Shown here in pieces: positions 37,022-45,932 of a stretch of DNA of 64,000 nt. Both the position numbers and the translations under genes were made by a program. Source of the DNA: Tianweitania populi (lineage in GTDB: Bacteria; Pseudomonadota; Alphaproteobacteria; Rhizobiales; Rhizobiaceae). Every line of letters starts with the position of its first letter. The stretch's first letter is position 1. The stretch spans positions 62,001 to 126,000 of the forward strand of contig NZ_BMZQ01000005.1 in assembly GCF_014652875.1 (NCBI RefSeq), given 5' to 3'. Under the pieces are notes generated by a model. It did no database searches. It had not been told where the DNA came from and was given only the letters and a program-made list of their open reading frames with translations.

Positions 37022-38416
37022 ATGGGTCAACACGTTGCCGCCAGCGAGATCCGCGCCGGTTTTTCCGCCGCGATGTCTGCGATGTACCGCACGGAAGTTC
37101 CGGCCTACGGCACGTTGATGGAACTGGTTGCCGAGGTGAACGGGAAAGTTCTGGCGGCAGACCCGGCCTTGCGTGACAGCCTCGATGCCACGAACTCGCT
37201 CGACCGCATCTCAGAAGAGCGTCACGGCGCGATCCGCTTGGGAACGCCGGCCGAGCTCGCGATGATGCGCCGCGTGTTTGCGGTGATGGGCATGTTCCCG
37301 GTCGGCTACTACGATCTGTCGGAGGCCGGCGTGCCGGTTCATTCCACGGCGTTCCGCCCGGTTGGCGAGGACGCGCTGTCGATCAATCCGTTTCGCGTCT
37401 TCACCTCGCTGCTGCGGCTGGACCTGATTGCCGACGAAACCTTGCGAGCCGAGGCCGAGGCCATCCTGAACAAGCGTCAAATCTTCACCGATGAGGCTGT
37501 CGCGCTCGTGGAAAAGGCCGAGAAGAACGGTGGCCTCGACAAGGCCGATGCCGACCGCTTCGTGGAGCAGGTGCTGGAAACCTTTCGCTGGCATGACAAG
37601 GCCAATGTGTCTGAAGACATGTATCACCGCCTGCACGATGCGCATCGCCTGATTGCCGATGTGGTGTCATTCAAGGGTCCGCACATCAACCATCTGACGC
37701 CGCGCACGCTCGACATCGACGCCGTGCAGGACCTCATGCCGTCGCGCGCTATCGCGCCGAAGGCGATCGTGGAAGGACCGCCGACGCGTGTTTGCCCGAT
37801 CCTGCTGCGGCAGACATCGTTCAAGGCGCTGGAAGAGCCGGTGTCGTTCCGCTCGGAAGACGGGTCCTGGAAGTCCGGCTCGCATACCGCGCGCTTCGGC
37901 GAGATCGAGCAGCGCGGCGTTGCGCTGACGCCGAAGGGCAGAGCGCTTTATGATCAGCTGCTCACCGAAACGCGTAGCAAGGTGCGTCCTGCTGCCGATG
38001 GGTCGAATGCGGATGCCTATGTCGCAGCCTTGGGCGAGACCTTCGAGCAGTTCCCGGATGACTGGGCGGGCATCCGAGCGGCGGGCCTTGGCTACTTCAC
38101 CTATTCGCTGACCGCAGCGGGTGAAAAGTCGGCGCCGCGGCCTGATGCGGATATCGAGGCTTTGGTTGCCGAAGGCTTGGTGCGCTTCGACCCGATCACC
38201 TATGAAGACTTTCTGCCAGTCAGTGCAGCCGGTATCTTCCAGTCCAACCTTGGAGACGATGCGGCGCAGGAGTTTCAGGCGAGCCCGAACCAGATGCGCT
38301 TCGAAGCCGATCTCGGCGCGGCCGTGCTCAACGAGTTCGACCATTACGCGGCGATCGAGCAAGCCTCGCTCGACAGCTGTCTGGCGGCTCTTGGCAAGTT
38401 GGAGGCGGCGGAATAA
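37022..38416 (+). CDS. hglS: 2-oxoadipate dioxygenase/decarboxylase (DUF1338, HglS-like)
   Basis: HglS-type enzymes (formerly DUF1338/YdcJ) are Fe(II)-dependent and convert 2-oxoadipate, with O2, to D-2-hydroxyglutarate and CO2. This 464-residue protein shows the conserved active-site segments: ERHGAIRLGT (His and Arg four apart, residues 68 and 72), KGPHINHLTPRTLDID (His-containing, about 221-228) and TARFGEIEQRG (metal-ligand Glu region, about 294-296), plus MGMFPVGYYDLSEAGVPVHSTAFRPV. Length is normal. It is the first gene of an operon, nine bases before the D-2-hydroxyglutarate dehydrogenase gene, exactly the enzyme that would use its product. LysR regulator divergent. Confidence 0.92.
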   Translation: MGQHVAASEIRAGFSAAMSAMYRTEVPAYGTLMELVAEVNGKVLAADPALRDSLDATNSLDRISEERHGAIRLGTPAELAMMRRVFAVMGMFPVGYYDLSEAGVPVHSTAFRPVGEDALSINPFRVFTSLLRLDLIADETLRAEAEAILNKRQIFTDEAVALVEKAEKNGGLDKADADRFVEQVLETFRWHDKANVSEDMYHRLHDAHRLIADVVSFKGPHINHLTPRTLDIDAVQDLMPSRAIAPKAIVEGPPTRVCPILLRQTSFKALEEPVSFRSEDGSWKSGSHTARFGEIEQRGVALTPKGRALYDQLLTETRSKVRPAADGSNADAYVAALGETFEQFPDDWAGIRAAGLGYFTYSLTAAGEKSAPRPDADIEALVAEGLVRFDPITYEDFLPVSAAGIFQSNLGDDAAQEFQASPNQMRFEADLGAAVLNEFDHYAAIEQASLDSCLAALGKLEAAE

Positions 38417-38425
38417 GCCGGAGGG

Positions 38426-39847
38426 ATGATCGCCTCCACCCATCATACCGCGCTGGCCGACTTGATCGGCGCAGAGAACGTGCTTGTCGAAGCCGGCGAT
38501 CGTGCCGGCTATGAAACGGGTGCGCGCTATGATCGCGGGGAGGCCGCGCTGGTCCTGCGTCCGCGCGATACGGAGCAGGTCTCTTTGGCGGTGGCCTATT
38601 GCGTGCGCAACGGCATCGCGATCGTGCCGCAGTCCGGCAATACGGGTGTGGTTTCAGGCTCGACGCCGGATGCAAGCGGCGATCAGGTGGTGCTCAGCCT
38701 CGATCGGCTGACGAAGACCTTTGCGCTCGATGTCGAGAACCGGTCGCTGCATGTCGATGCGGGCTTTCGCCTTTCCGATATCAACGGGCGCTTGGAAGAG
38801 CACGGCTTGCAGTTCCCGATCGATCTTGGCGCCGATCCTGGCATCGGCGGCATGCTTTCGACGAACACAGGCGGATCGCGCTTTCTGAAGTTCGGCGACG
38901 TCCGCCGCAACGTGCTGGGCATCAAGGTGGTGCTGGCCGACGAGCACGGCACGGTGCTCGATCTCCTGTCAGGCTTGCGCAAGAACAACACCGGCGTTGA
39001 CTGGAAGCAGGTCTTTATCGGCACCTCGGGCGCTTTCGGCATCATCACGGAATGCGAGATCAACTTGGAAGCCTTGCCGCGCCAGATCGCGACCGCGCTT
39101 CTGGTGCCGCGCGATGGCAAGGCCGTGATGCCGCTTCTGGCGGCGATGGAACGGCGGCTGGGAGGCTACCTTTCGGCCTTCGAGGGCATGTCCCGCAACG
39201 CGGTGGAAGCGACGCTGGCGCATGTGCCGTCCCTTCGCAATCCATTTCAGAACGGCGTCGTGCCGGATTACGTCATCCTGACCGAAGTCAGCCGTGACTG
39301 GGATTTGCGCGAGGGCGAACAGGCGCTGGATGCGGTGCTGGAAAGCGTGTTGGCTGAAATCTGGGAGCTGGATGGCGCGCCGCTTCTCGACGCCTTCGTC
39401 GGTCCCGCTCAGGAAATGTGGGCGCTGCGCCATGCTTTGTCGGAAGGGGTGAAGCATCGCGGCCGGCTGGTTGGGTTCGACCTCAGCTTCCGCCGCCAGG
39501 ATGTGATTGCCTTCTGCGACTGGATGAAGGACGCGCTACCTGCCAAGTTTCCGGGCGTCCTGATCTGCGACTTCGGCCATATCGGCGATGGCGGCGTGCA
39601 CTTCAATCTGGTGTTCGATAGGGGTGCTCACCACGACGCCGAGGTCGAAACCGCGCTACGCGAATGGGTCTATGCCGTTGCGGTCGAACAGTTCGGCGGC
39701 AGCTTTTCGGCCGAACACGGCATCGGCCGCAAGAACCAGATGTTCTACGATCTTTACACCGATGCGACGCGTCGCACGCTTGCCGATGGCTTGAAAGCCA
39801 TCACCTCGCCCGCCCAACTCGGCGCGGTCCGCTTCGGATCGGCCTGA
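38426..39847 (+). CDS. FAD-linked oxidase, probable D-2-hydroxyglutarate dehydrogenase
   Basis: This 473-residue flavoprotein of the GlcD/D2HGDH type has an FAD_binding_4 domain (VAYCVRNGIAIVPQSGNTGVVSG; LGADPGIGGMLSTNTGGSRFLKFGDVRRNVLGI) and a C-terminal FAD-oxidase domain with CDFGHIGDGGVHFNLVF and AEHGIGRKN, the metal- and substrate-binding region. Placed nine bases after hglS, it most likely oxidises D-2-hydroxyglutarate to 2-oxoglutarate, closing the route into the TCA cycle. Sequence alone would also allow D-lactate or glycolate; the operon context decides. Electron acceptor not evident (an ETF or quinone is usual). Confidence 0.87.
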   Translation: MIASTHHTALADLIGAENVLVEAGDRAGYETGARYDRGEAALVLRPRDTEQVSLAVAYCVRNGIAIVPQSGNTGVVSGSTPDASGDQVVLSLDRLTKTFALDVENRSLHVDAGFRLSDINGRLEEHGLQFPIDLGADPGIGGMLSTNTGGSRFLKFGDVRRNVLGIKVVLADEHGTVLDLLSGLRKNNTGVDWKQVFIGTSGAFGIITECEINLEALPRQIATALLVPRDGKAVMPLLAAMERRLGGYLSAFEGMSRNAVEATLAHVPSLRNPFQNGVVPDYVILTEVSRDWDLREGEQALDAVLESVLAEIWELDGAPLLDAFVGPAQEMWALRHALSEGVKHRGRLVGFDLSFRRQDVIAFCDWMKDALPAKFPGVLICDFGHIGDGGVHFNLVFDRGAHHDAEVETALREWVYAVAVEQFGGSFSAEHGIGRKNQMFYDLYTDATRRTLADGLKAITSPAQLGAVRFGSA

Positions 39848-39876
39848 CCCATCAACGAAAATCAGGGAGCATTTTC

Positions 39877-41409
39877 ATGGACACGCAATCGACGGAAAAG
39901 AGCGTTTCAACTGAAACCAGGGCGCTGCTTGCCAAGCTGGGCGTCGCCGACACGGCCGTTTCGGGTGGCACGATGGCATCCTTCACGCCTGTGACCGGCG
40001 AGAAGATCGCCGATTTGCCGGTGCACAGCGCAGCCGATGCCGGCGCGATCATCGAGCGGGCCGCAAACGCGTTCCGCGACTGGCGTCTGGTGCCGGCGCC
40101 CAAGCGCGGCGAGCTGATCCGCCTGCTGGGCGAAGAGCTGCGCGCTTCCAAGGCCGATCTCGGCCGCCTCGTTTCGATCGAAGCCGGTAAGATCCCATCC
40201 GAAGGTCTCGGCGAAGTTCAGGAGATGATCGACATCTGCGACTTCGCCGTCGGCCTGTCGCGCCAGCTTTACGGTTTGACCATCGCAACCGAGCGTCCGG
40301 GTCACCGCATGATGGAAACCTGGCACCCGCTCGGCGTCGTCGGCGTGATCTCCGCCTTCAACTTCCCCGTTGCTGTCTGGTCCTGGAACACCGCGCTGGC
40401 GATCGTTGCCGGCAACACCGTCGTCTGGAAGCCGTCGGAAAAGACGCCGCTGACGGCACTGGCCTGCCAGGCGATCTTCGACCGTGCGATCAAGCGCTTC
40501 GGCGATGCGCCGGCCGACATTTCGCAGGTGCTGGTCGGCGACCGCTCGATTGGCGAAGTGCTGGTCGATCATCCGAAGGTGGCTCTGGTTTCGGCGACCG
40601 GTTCGACCCGCATGGGCCGCGAGGTTGGTCCGCGTTTGGCAAAGCGCTTCGCTCGTTCGATCCTCGAACTCGGCGGTAACAATGCGGGCATCGTCTGCCC
40701 ATCGGCCGATCTTGACATGGCGCTTCGCGCGATCGCTTTCGGTGCGATGGGCACGGCCGGTCAGCGCTGCACCACGCTGCGCCGCCTGTTCGTTCACGCG
40801 GATGTCTATGACAAGCTCCTGCCGCGCTTGAAGAAGGCCTATGAGAGCGTGTCGGTCGGCAGCCCGCTGGAAACCAGCGCACTGGTCGGCCCGTTGATCG
40901 ACAAGGCAGCGTTCGAGGGCATGCAGAAGGCGATCGAAACGGCCAAGGCAATCGGCGGTCAGGTGACCGGCGGTGACCGCGTTGATACGGGTGCGGCCGA
41001 GGCCTATTACGTCAAGCCGGCTTTGATCGAGATGCCGGATCATGCCGGCCCGATGCTGGAAGAAACCTTCGCGCCGATCCTTTACGTCGTGAAGTACACC
41101 GAGTTCGACGAAGCCTTGCGCATGCATAATGATGTCGGCGCCGGTCTTTCCTCGTCGATCTTCACCCTGAACATGCAGGAATCCGAGCGCTTTTTGGCCG
41201 TTGACGGGTCGGATTGCGGCATTGCGAACGTCAATATCGGCACGTCCGGTGCGGAAATCGGCGGTGCGTTCGGCGGTGAAAAGGAAACCGGCGGCGGTCG
41301 TGAGAGCGGTTCGGATGCGTGGAAAGCCTATATGCGCCGCGCCACCAACACCGTGAACTATTCGAAGGCTCTGCCGCTGGCGCAGGGCGTTTCGTTCGAC
41401 ATCGAGTAA
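39877..41409 (+). CDS. amaB: ALDH7-type dehydrogenase, probable piperideine-6-carboxylate/aminoadipate-semialdehyde dehydrogenase
   Basis: This 510-residue aldehyde dehydrogenase starts at ATG 39877, seven bases after GGGAG; the frame upstream overlaps the previous gene and is not real. Visible: GVVGVISAFNFPVAVWSWN, KPSEKTPLTALACQ, FARSILELGGNNAGIVCPSADLD (catalytic Glu), GTAGQRCTTLRRLFVH (catalytic Cys), and the ALDH7/antiquitin hallmark AFGGEKETGGGRESGSDAWKAYMRRATNTVNYS. ALDH7 members oxidise 2-aminoadipate 6-semialdehyde (in equilibrium with piperideine-6-carboxylate) to L-2-aminoadipate. It sits in the operon with the enzymes that process 2-oxoadipate, which supports this role strongly. 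Confidence 0.92.
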   Translation: MDTQSTEKSVSTETRALLAKLGVADTAVSGGTMASFTPVTGEKIADLPVHSAADAGAIIERAANAFRDWRLVPAPKRGELIRLLGEELRASKADLGRLVSIEAGKIPSEGLGEVQEMIDICDFAVGLSRQLYGLTIATERPGHRMMETWHPLGVVGVISAFNFPVAVWSWNTALAIVAGNTVVWKPSEKTPLTALACQAIFDRAIKRFGDAPADISQVLVGDRSIGEVLVDHPKVALVSATGSTRMGREVGPRLAKRFARSILELGGNNAGIVCPSADLDMALRAIAFGAMGTAGQRCTTLRRLFVHADVYDKLLPRLKKAYESVSVGSPLETSALVGPLIDKAAFEGMQKAIETAKAIGGQVTGGDRVDTGAAEAYYVKPALIEMPDHAGPMLEETFAPILYVVKYTEFDEALRMHNDVGAGLSSSIFTLNMQESERFLAVDGSDCGIANVNIGTSGAEIGGAFGGEKETGGGRESGSDAWKAYMRRATNTVNYSKALPLAQGVSFDIE

Positions 41410-41421
41410 GCGGCGGTTTCG

Positions 41422-42654
41422 ATGAACGCTCCTACTCCCGTTGAAGAGGCCGGCTTCGCGCCGGCCTCGCGCATCGCCCGGATCGACGTGTCGGAGATCG
41501 TGCGCATCGGCGCGCGGGCTCAGGCGCTGAAGCGCGAAGGCAAGCCGATCATCATTCTGGGTGCCGGCGAACCGGACTTCGACACGCCGCACTTCGTCAA
41601 GCAAGGCGCGGTCGAAGCCATTATGGCCGGCGACACGAAATACACCGCGCTCGATGGCACGCCCGCCCTCAAGCAGGCAATTCAGGCCAAGTTTTCGCGC
41701 GAGAACAATGTCGATTACGTGCTGGACGAGATCACGGTTGCGACCGGCGCCAAGCAGATCCTGTTTAACGCCATGATGGCGTCGCTCAATGCGGGCGATG
41801 AGGTGGTGATCCCGACGCCGTATTGGACATCCTATTCCGATATCGTGCAGATCGCCGAAGGCGTGCCGGTGCTTGTCACCTGTACGGCCGAAGCTGGGTT
41901 CCGGCTGACCGCCGAACAGCTGGACGCGGCAATTACGCCAAAGACGAAGTGGGTGCTGCTGAACTCGCCGTCCAACCCATCGGGTGCGGCTTATAGCGAA
42001 GCGGACTACCGGCCGCTGCTCGACGTTCTCTTGCGCCATCCGCAGGTCATGCTGCTCGTCGACGACATGTATGAGCACATCACCTATGACGACTTCCGCT
42101 TCGTCACGCCCGCCGCGATAGAGCCGCGCTTGAAGAACCGCACGCTGACGGTCAATGGCGTGTCCAAGGCCTATGCCATGACCGGCTGGCGCATCGGCTA
42201 TGCCGGTGGACCCAAGGCGCTGATCAAGGCGATGTCGGTGGTGCAGAGCCAGGCAACGTCGTGTCCGTCATCTGTCAGCCAGGCGGCATCGGTAGCCGCT
42301 CTGAACGGCGACCAGTCGTTCCTCCAAGAGCGCAAAGCCAGCTTCCAGCGCCGTCGCGATCTGGTTGTAGCAGGCCTGAATGCGATCGAAGGTATTACCT
42401 GCCGGGTGCCGGAAGGCGCGTTCTATACGTTCTCCGGCTGTGCCGGGTTGTTAGGCCGAAAGACTGCGGATGGACGGGTGATCGCAACAGACTCCGACTT
42501 CTGCAACTACCTGCTGAGCGATGCGCATGTCGCGGTGGTGCCGGGCTCTGCCTTTGGCTTGTCGCCCTTCTTCCGCATCTCCTATGCAACGTCGGAGGCG
42601 GAACTCACCGAAGCCTTGTCGCGCATCGCAAGGGCGTGTGAGGCGTTGACGTAA
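41422..42654 (+). CDS. Class I aminotransferase, probable 2-aminoadipate aminotransferase
   Basis: This 410-residue PLP enzyme of the AspC/fold-type I class has ILGAGEPDFDTPHFVKQGAVEAI, KYTALDGTPALKQAI, SPSNPSGAAYSEADYRPLLDVL, DDMYEHITYD (pocket Asp/Tyr) and the PLP lysine in NGVSKAYAMTGWRIGYAGG; the C-terminal Arg for the alpha-carboxylate is in FFRISYATSE. It begins 12 bases after the ALDH7 gene and is the last gene of the operon. Transamination of L-2-aminoadipate to 2-oxoadipate is the missing step between its neighbours, so that role is inferred; aspartate or other aminotransferase activity is also plausible. Confidence 0.9.
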   Translation: MNAPTPVEEAGFAPASRIARIDVSEIVRIGARAQALKREGKPIIILGAGEPDFDTPHFVKQGAVEAIMAGDTKYTALDGTPALKQAIQAKFSRENNVDYVLDEITVATGAKQILFNAMMASLNAGDEVVIPTPYWTSYSDIVQIAEGVPVLVTCTAEAGFRLTAEQLDAAITPKTKWVLLNSPSNPSGAAYSEADYRPLLDVLLRHPQVMLLVDDMYEHITYDDFRFVTPAAIEPRLKNRTLTVNGVSKAYAMTGWRIGYAGGPKALIKAMSVVQSQATSCPSSVSQAASVAALNGDQSFLQERKASFQRRRDLVVAGLNAIEGITCRVPEGAFYTFSGCAGLLGRKTADGRVIATDSDFCNYLLSDAHVAVVPGSAFGLSPFFRISYATSEAELTEALSRIARACEALT

Positions 42655-42660
42655 CACGGG

Positions 42661-42688
42661 AGCCTCGCTGCTGATTGGCAGCGAGGTT
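42661..42688. terminator. Hairpin between convergent aminotransferase and GGDEF-EAL genes
   Basis: AGCCTCGCTGC (42661-42671) pairs with GCAGCGAGGTT (42678-42688) through an 11-base stem with one G-T pair and a six-base loop. It starts seven bases after the aminotransferase stop. The T-run is short on both sides, so it is probably a moderate bidirectional terminator. Confidence 0.65.
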
Positions 42689-42734
42689 CCACCTCCTGCA
42701 ATTGGCGCCAGAAGAGGTCAGCCTGGCTGCTTGA

Positions 42735-45119
42735 TCAGGCTGCGGCAATCATGGACCGCTTTGTCTTGATGAAGCGCTGCTCGAACTCGGCGGCCGGCAT
42801 CGGCGCTCCGAACAGGTAGCCTTGTCCTTCCGCGGCATAGTTCTGCATGAAGCGAGCCTGCGCGTTTGTTTCGATCCCCTCCGCAATAACAGTGAGACCG
42901 CAGCCTTCCGCCATGCGCGCGATGGCGTCGACGATGGCTTGGTCCTTGGGATCGTGCTCGACATTGCGGACGAAGGACTGATCGACCTTCAAGCGGTCAA
43001 TCTGCATGCGCTTCAGCATGGTCAGTGAGGCAAAGCCGGTGCCGAAATCGTCGAACGCGACGAAGAGCCCGAGTTTGCGCAGCCGCGCAAGATGATCGAG
43101 CGTCATGACCTCGTTCTGCAACACGATGTTTTCGGTGACTTCCAGTTCAAGCGCAGAGGCAGGCAAGCCGCTTGCAGCCAGGACATGCTCCACGCGCGAC
43201 ACGAAGTCCGGCGAGCGGAGTTGGGCTGGAAACAGGTTTACGCCGATGCGAAAATTGCCTTTGCCTGCTTTGCGCCAGCTTGCAGCCTGACGGCATGCAG
43301 TCTGCAGGATCCAGTCGCCGACCGGAACAGCCAGCGAGCTTGTTTCCAAGACAGGCAGAAAAGCTGCAGGAGACACCACGCCCGCTTCTGGATCATTGTA
43401 GCGGATCAGCGCTTCGGCACCTACAAGCGCATTGTCTGACAGCCTGACCTGGGGCTGATAGTAGAGCTCGAAGTGACCTTCTTCCCAGGCTGTTCGCATC
43501 GCGCTGGACAACCGGCCCCGCTCGTCGGCCGCCGCCCGCAATTCGCTAGTGAACAACCGAACGCGGCCCTTGCCTTTGGCCTTGGCGTCATAAAGGGCGA
43601 GGTCGGCATTATCGAGGATCTGGATCGAGCTTGACCCCCGATGCTGGGAGCGTTTTGCGCCGACGCTGGCTGAGACATAAACAACCTGATCGCCGACGGG
43701 GATCGGTTCTTCCACGGCCTTGATGAGCTTCAGGCCGAGCATTTCGGCACGTGCCGCATCGATGTCATCGCGTATGAGGATGGCAAATTCATCGCCGCCC
43801 AACCGAGCAACGACCATCCCGGTATCGACATTCTTCTTCAAACGATCGGCGACAATCTTTAACACGACATCGCCGCCATGGTGCCCGAAGGCATCGTTGA
43901 CGCTCTTGAAGCCATCAAGGTCGAGAAGCAGAACGGCAAAGTCCTTGCTGTTTCCGGAAGCCTCTTCCTGGATCGAGACGGCAAGGAGATCAAGGAAGCG
44001 GGTGCGGTTCGCCAGGCCGGTCAGATGATCAGTGAAGGCCAGTGTGCGGATCTGGCTCTCGCTACGCAGTCGTTCGCGTTGGTCGCGGAATGCCAAAACC
44101 GTTTGTTGCCTTGCACCGAGGCCTACCTGCCTGCTGATGACACGGACCGGCACAATATCGCCTGTTGCGGCAACGAGGGTAGCATCCGCTTCCTCGCCGT
44201 CGAGCGCAGCAGAAAGATCGAGCGCGGGTACAAGCGTCCTGAGGGTTGATCCGGCAAGATCTTGCTGGTGATAACCGCTCAAGCGTTGAAGCGTGTCATT
44301 AACAGACACGATCGTATCGCCATCGCAAATCGCGAGGCCTTCCAGAGCGAGGTTAGCCAGTTCTCCAAGACGCTGGCGTTCGCGCCGCAGTGTCGCCTGC
44401 GCATGCAGGGTCATGCGCAAGCCGGCAACTGCAACGCCGAAAACGCCGATGCTTACGGCGGCAACGATCGGGGCTAGAACGTCAGGGTGGGCAGTCAGCG
44501 GCGGAAACTCCACCGTGGGATCGATGGTGAAGCTGAGCGCGGCCATGCCGGTCAAGTGCAGCACGGCAATTGCCAGAAGGAGCAGCGGTGCGCCCAGAAG
44601 CCTGACCCGCTTGTTCCGCTCTCCCGACACAGTCAGCGACAAAGCGAAGATCGGCAGGCTGCCGAGGATTGAGGCGGTTACCAGGCCAGCGTCGTAAGTG
44701 ACTTGGCCCCGGACGACGTAAGCGTGTTGCCCAAGGTAATGCAGCGCGACAATGCCGAGACCAAGAACGAACCCGCCTGCGAGACGCCGCTGTCGCCTGT
44801 GCTGCCCGATCGAGACGAGCATGCCGGCGCCGATTCCAATAATGGCCGCTATCAGCGAAATGCCGGTGCCAATCAGCTCGAACCCGGCCTGCATTCCGGG
44901 TAGGAAGGCGAGCAGCGCGATCATATGCGTTGCCCAGGCGGTACAACCGGCGGTGATGATAGCGGTGAGGGCGAGGATTGCTCGCCGGCGGCCCTGCGAA
45001 CGCCCGGCGTGATTGGCCACGGAGAAAGAGCCGTAAACACCGATCGTGCAGACCAAGGCGGCGATGATCAGCGAATAGCCGTCGTGCGCCTGCTGAATAC
45101 ATGTGATGACGGTCTGCAT
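42735..45119 (-). CDS. MHYT-PAS-GGDEF-EAL cyclic-di-GMP signalling protein
   Basis: This 794-residue membrane protein has an N-terminal seven-helix MHYT sensor (about 1-245) with its three His motifs (ATHMIALLAF, ALHYLGQHA, VLHLTGMAAL), a PAS-like domain (about 255-355, LANLALEGLAICDGDTIVSVND), a GGDEF domain with intact RLGGDEFAIL, and an EAL domain. The EAL part keeps the residues needed for phosphodiesterase action: GAEALIRY, VNLFPAQ, LELEVTEN, DDFGTGFASL, KVDQSF, AEGIET and QGYLFGAP. MHYT domains are proposed to bind copper and sense O2, CO or NO. ATG 45119 is fixed by AGGAGG four bases upstream. Both synthesis and breakdown of c-di-GMP are possible. Stand-alone gene. Confidence 0.92.
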   Translation of the reverse strand: MQTVITCIQQAHDGYSLIIAALVCTIGVYGSFSVANHAGRSQGRRRAILALTAIITAGCTAWATHMIALLAFLPGMQAGFELIGTGISLIAAIIGIGAGMLVSIGQHRRQRRLAGGFVLGLGIVALHYLGQHAYVVRGQVTYDAGLVTASILGSLPIFALSLTVSGERNKRVRLLGAPLLLLAIAVLHLTGMAALSFTIDPTVEFPPLTAHPDVLAPIVAAVSIGVFGVAVAGLRMTLHAQATLRRERQRLGELANLALEGLAICDGDTIVSVNDTLQRLSGYHQQDLAGSTLRTLVPALDLSAALDGEEADATLVAATGDIVPVRVISRQVGLGARQQTVLAFRDQRERLRSESQIRTLAFTDHLTGLANRTRFLDLLAVSIQEEASGNSKDFAVLLLDLDGFKSVNDAFGHHGGDVVLKIVADRLKKNVDTGMVVARLGGDEFAILIRDDIDAARAEMLGLKLIKAVEEPIPVGDQVVYVSASVGAKRSQHRGSSSIQILDNADLALYDAKAKGKGRVRLFTSELRAAADERGRLSSAMRTAWEEGHFELYYQPQVRLSDNALVGAEALIRYNDPEAGVVSPAAFLPVLETSSLAVPVGDWILQTACRQAASWRKAGKGNFRIGVNLFPAQLRSPDFVSRVEHVLAASGLPASALELEVTENIVLQNEVMTLDHLARLRKLGLFVAFDDFGTGFASLTMLKRMQIDRLKVDQSFVRNVEHDPKDQAIVDAIARMAEGCGLTVIAEGIETNAQARFMQNYAAEGQGYLFGAPMPAAEFEQRFIKTKRSMIAAA

Positions 45120-45348
45120 CCGGCCTCCTGCCGGGGCGGACACTCCCGCAATGAGATTAAGTTTGAGTTCCAGATCAACCGGCGATTTTAGCCTTTTGCT
45201 TATCCAGGTTGTCGCGCATGGCGGACCGCATGTGACCAGTCGGAAAGAACAGGCGGATAATTTTTGCCGCTTGGATAATCTGCATTGACAAAATCTTTGT
45301 TTAGGAAAAAACTGCGATCAAAGAAGGCGTGGGGGAACAGCCGGGTCA
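45120..45348. other. Intergenic region with GGATAAT repeats before the Lrp gene
   Basis: No gene is supported in this 229-base gap between divergent genes. GGATAAT occurs twice in direct orientation at 45255-45261 and 45273-45279, 18 bases apart, and TTATCC (inverted half) lies at 45200-45205. TTGACA at 45285-45290 follows the second copy and is a good -35 box, but no good -10 lies 16-18 bases beyond it. The repeats may be binding sites for the Lrp-type protein encoded next. Confidence 0.4.
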
Positions 45349-45873
45349 ATGCGTGCAGCGCTCGACAAGATCGACCGAAAGCTCGTGAAGCTGCTTTCGA
45401 ACGACGCTCGGGAAGGCGCCAACCAGGTTGCCGCGCGGCTTGAGCTCAGCCCGCCGACGGTGCGCACACGGTTGAAGTCGTTGATCGATCAGAACCTGCT
45501 GAAGATCGCTGGCCTGCTGAACGTTTCGGAGCGCCCGGAACTCACCGTCGCCATTCTCGGCATCAATGCCTATGCAAACGGCCGGTTGGACGAGGTTGCC
45601 AAGAAGATTTCCGAGCTTCCGTTTGTGACGTCGGTCAGCATCGTGACGGGGCGGTACGATCTTATTTGCGAGGTCATGTTCGAAGGTGACACGGATGCGC
45701 TTTATCAGGTGACCAGCGAATTGCTGCCGAAGCTGGCGGAGCCGGGTGTGATCCGCGGCAGCGAGACCTTCGTCGTCATGAAGTCCCACAACAAGTGGCT
45801 CAACCTGCCGAAAGGGGTTTGGGAAATCAATTCAGCCGAGCAGTCTGCCGAAGAGACCGCCAGGAAAGTCTGA
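45349..45873 (+). CDS. Lrp/AsnC family regulator
   Basis: This 174-residue protein has an N-terminal helix-turn-helix (LDKIDRKLVKLLSNDAREGANQVAARLELSPPTVRTRLKSLIDQNLLK) and a RAM domain (about 65-145) with EVAKKISELPFVTSVSIVTGRYDLICEVMF. About 25 extra C-terminal residues (KGVWEINSAEQSAEETARKV) extend past the usual family end. It is upstream of and codirectional with an amino-acid ABC importer and two FAD amino-acid oxidoreductases, so it likely senses the amino acid that they handle. The start ATG 45349 has only a distant G-rich ribosome-binding candidate (GGGGGAA). Confidence 0.9.
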   Translation: MRAALDKIDRKLVKLLSNDAREGANQVAARLELSPPTVRTRLKSLIDQNLLKIAGLLNVSERPELTVAILGINAYANGRLDEVAKKISELPFVTSVSIVTGRYDLICEVMFEGDTDALYQVTSELLPKLAEPGVIRGSETFVVMKSHNKWLNLPKGVWEINSAEQSAEETARKV

Positions 45874-45932
45874 TCAGCCGGACATGCCGGGTGCTGGATA
45901 CTAAGAAGTCTTAATGGGGAACAGGACACGAA

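Noticed and set aside
39907-42078. Minus-strand open frame of 723 codons opposite the ALDH7 and aminotransferase genes
   Set aside because: It spans two conserved sense genes and their junction, with low-complexity Arg/His/Asp-rich residues and no family resemblance; a product of codon bias.
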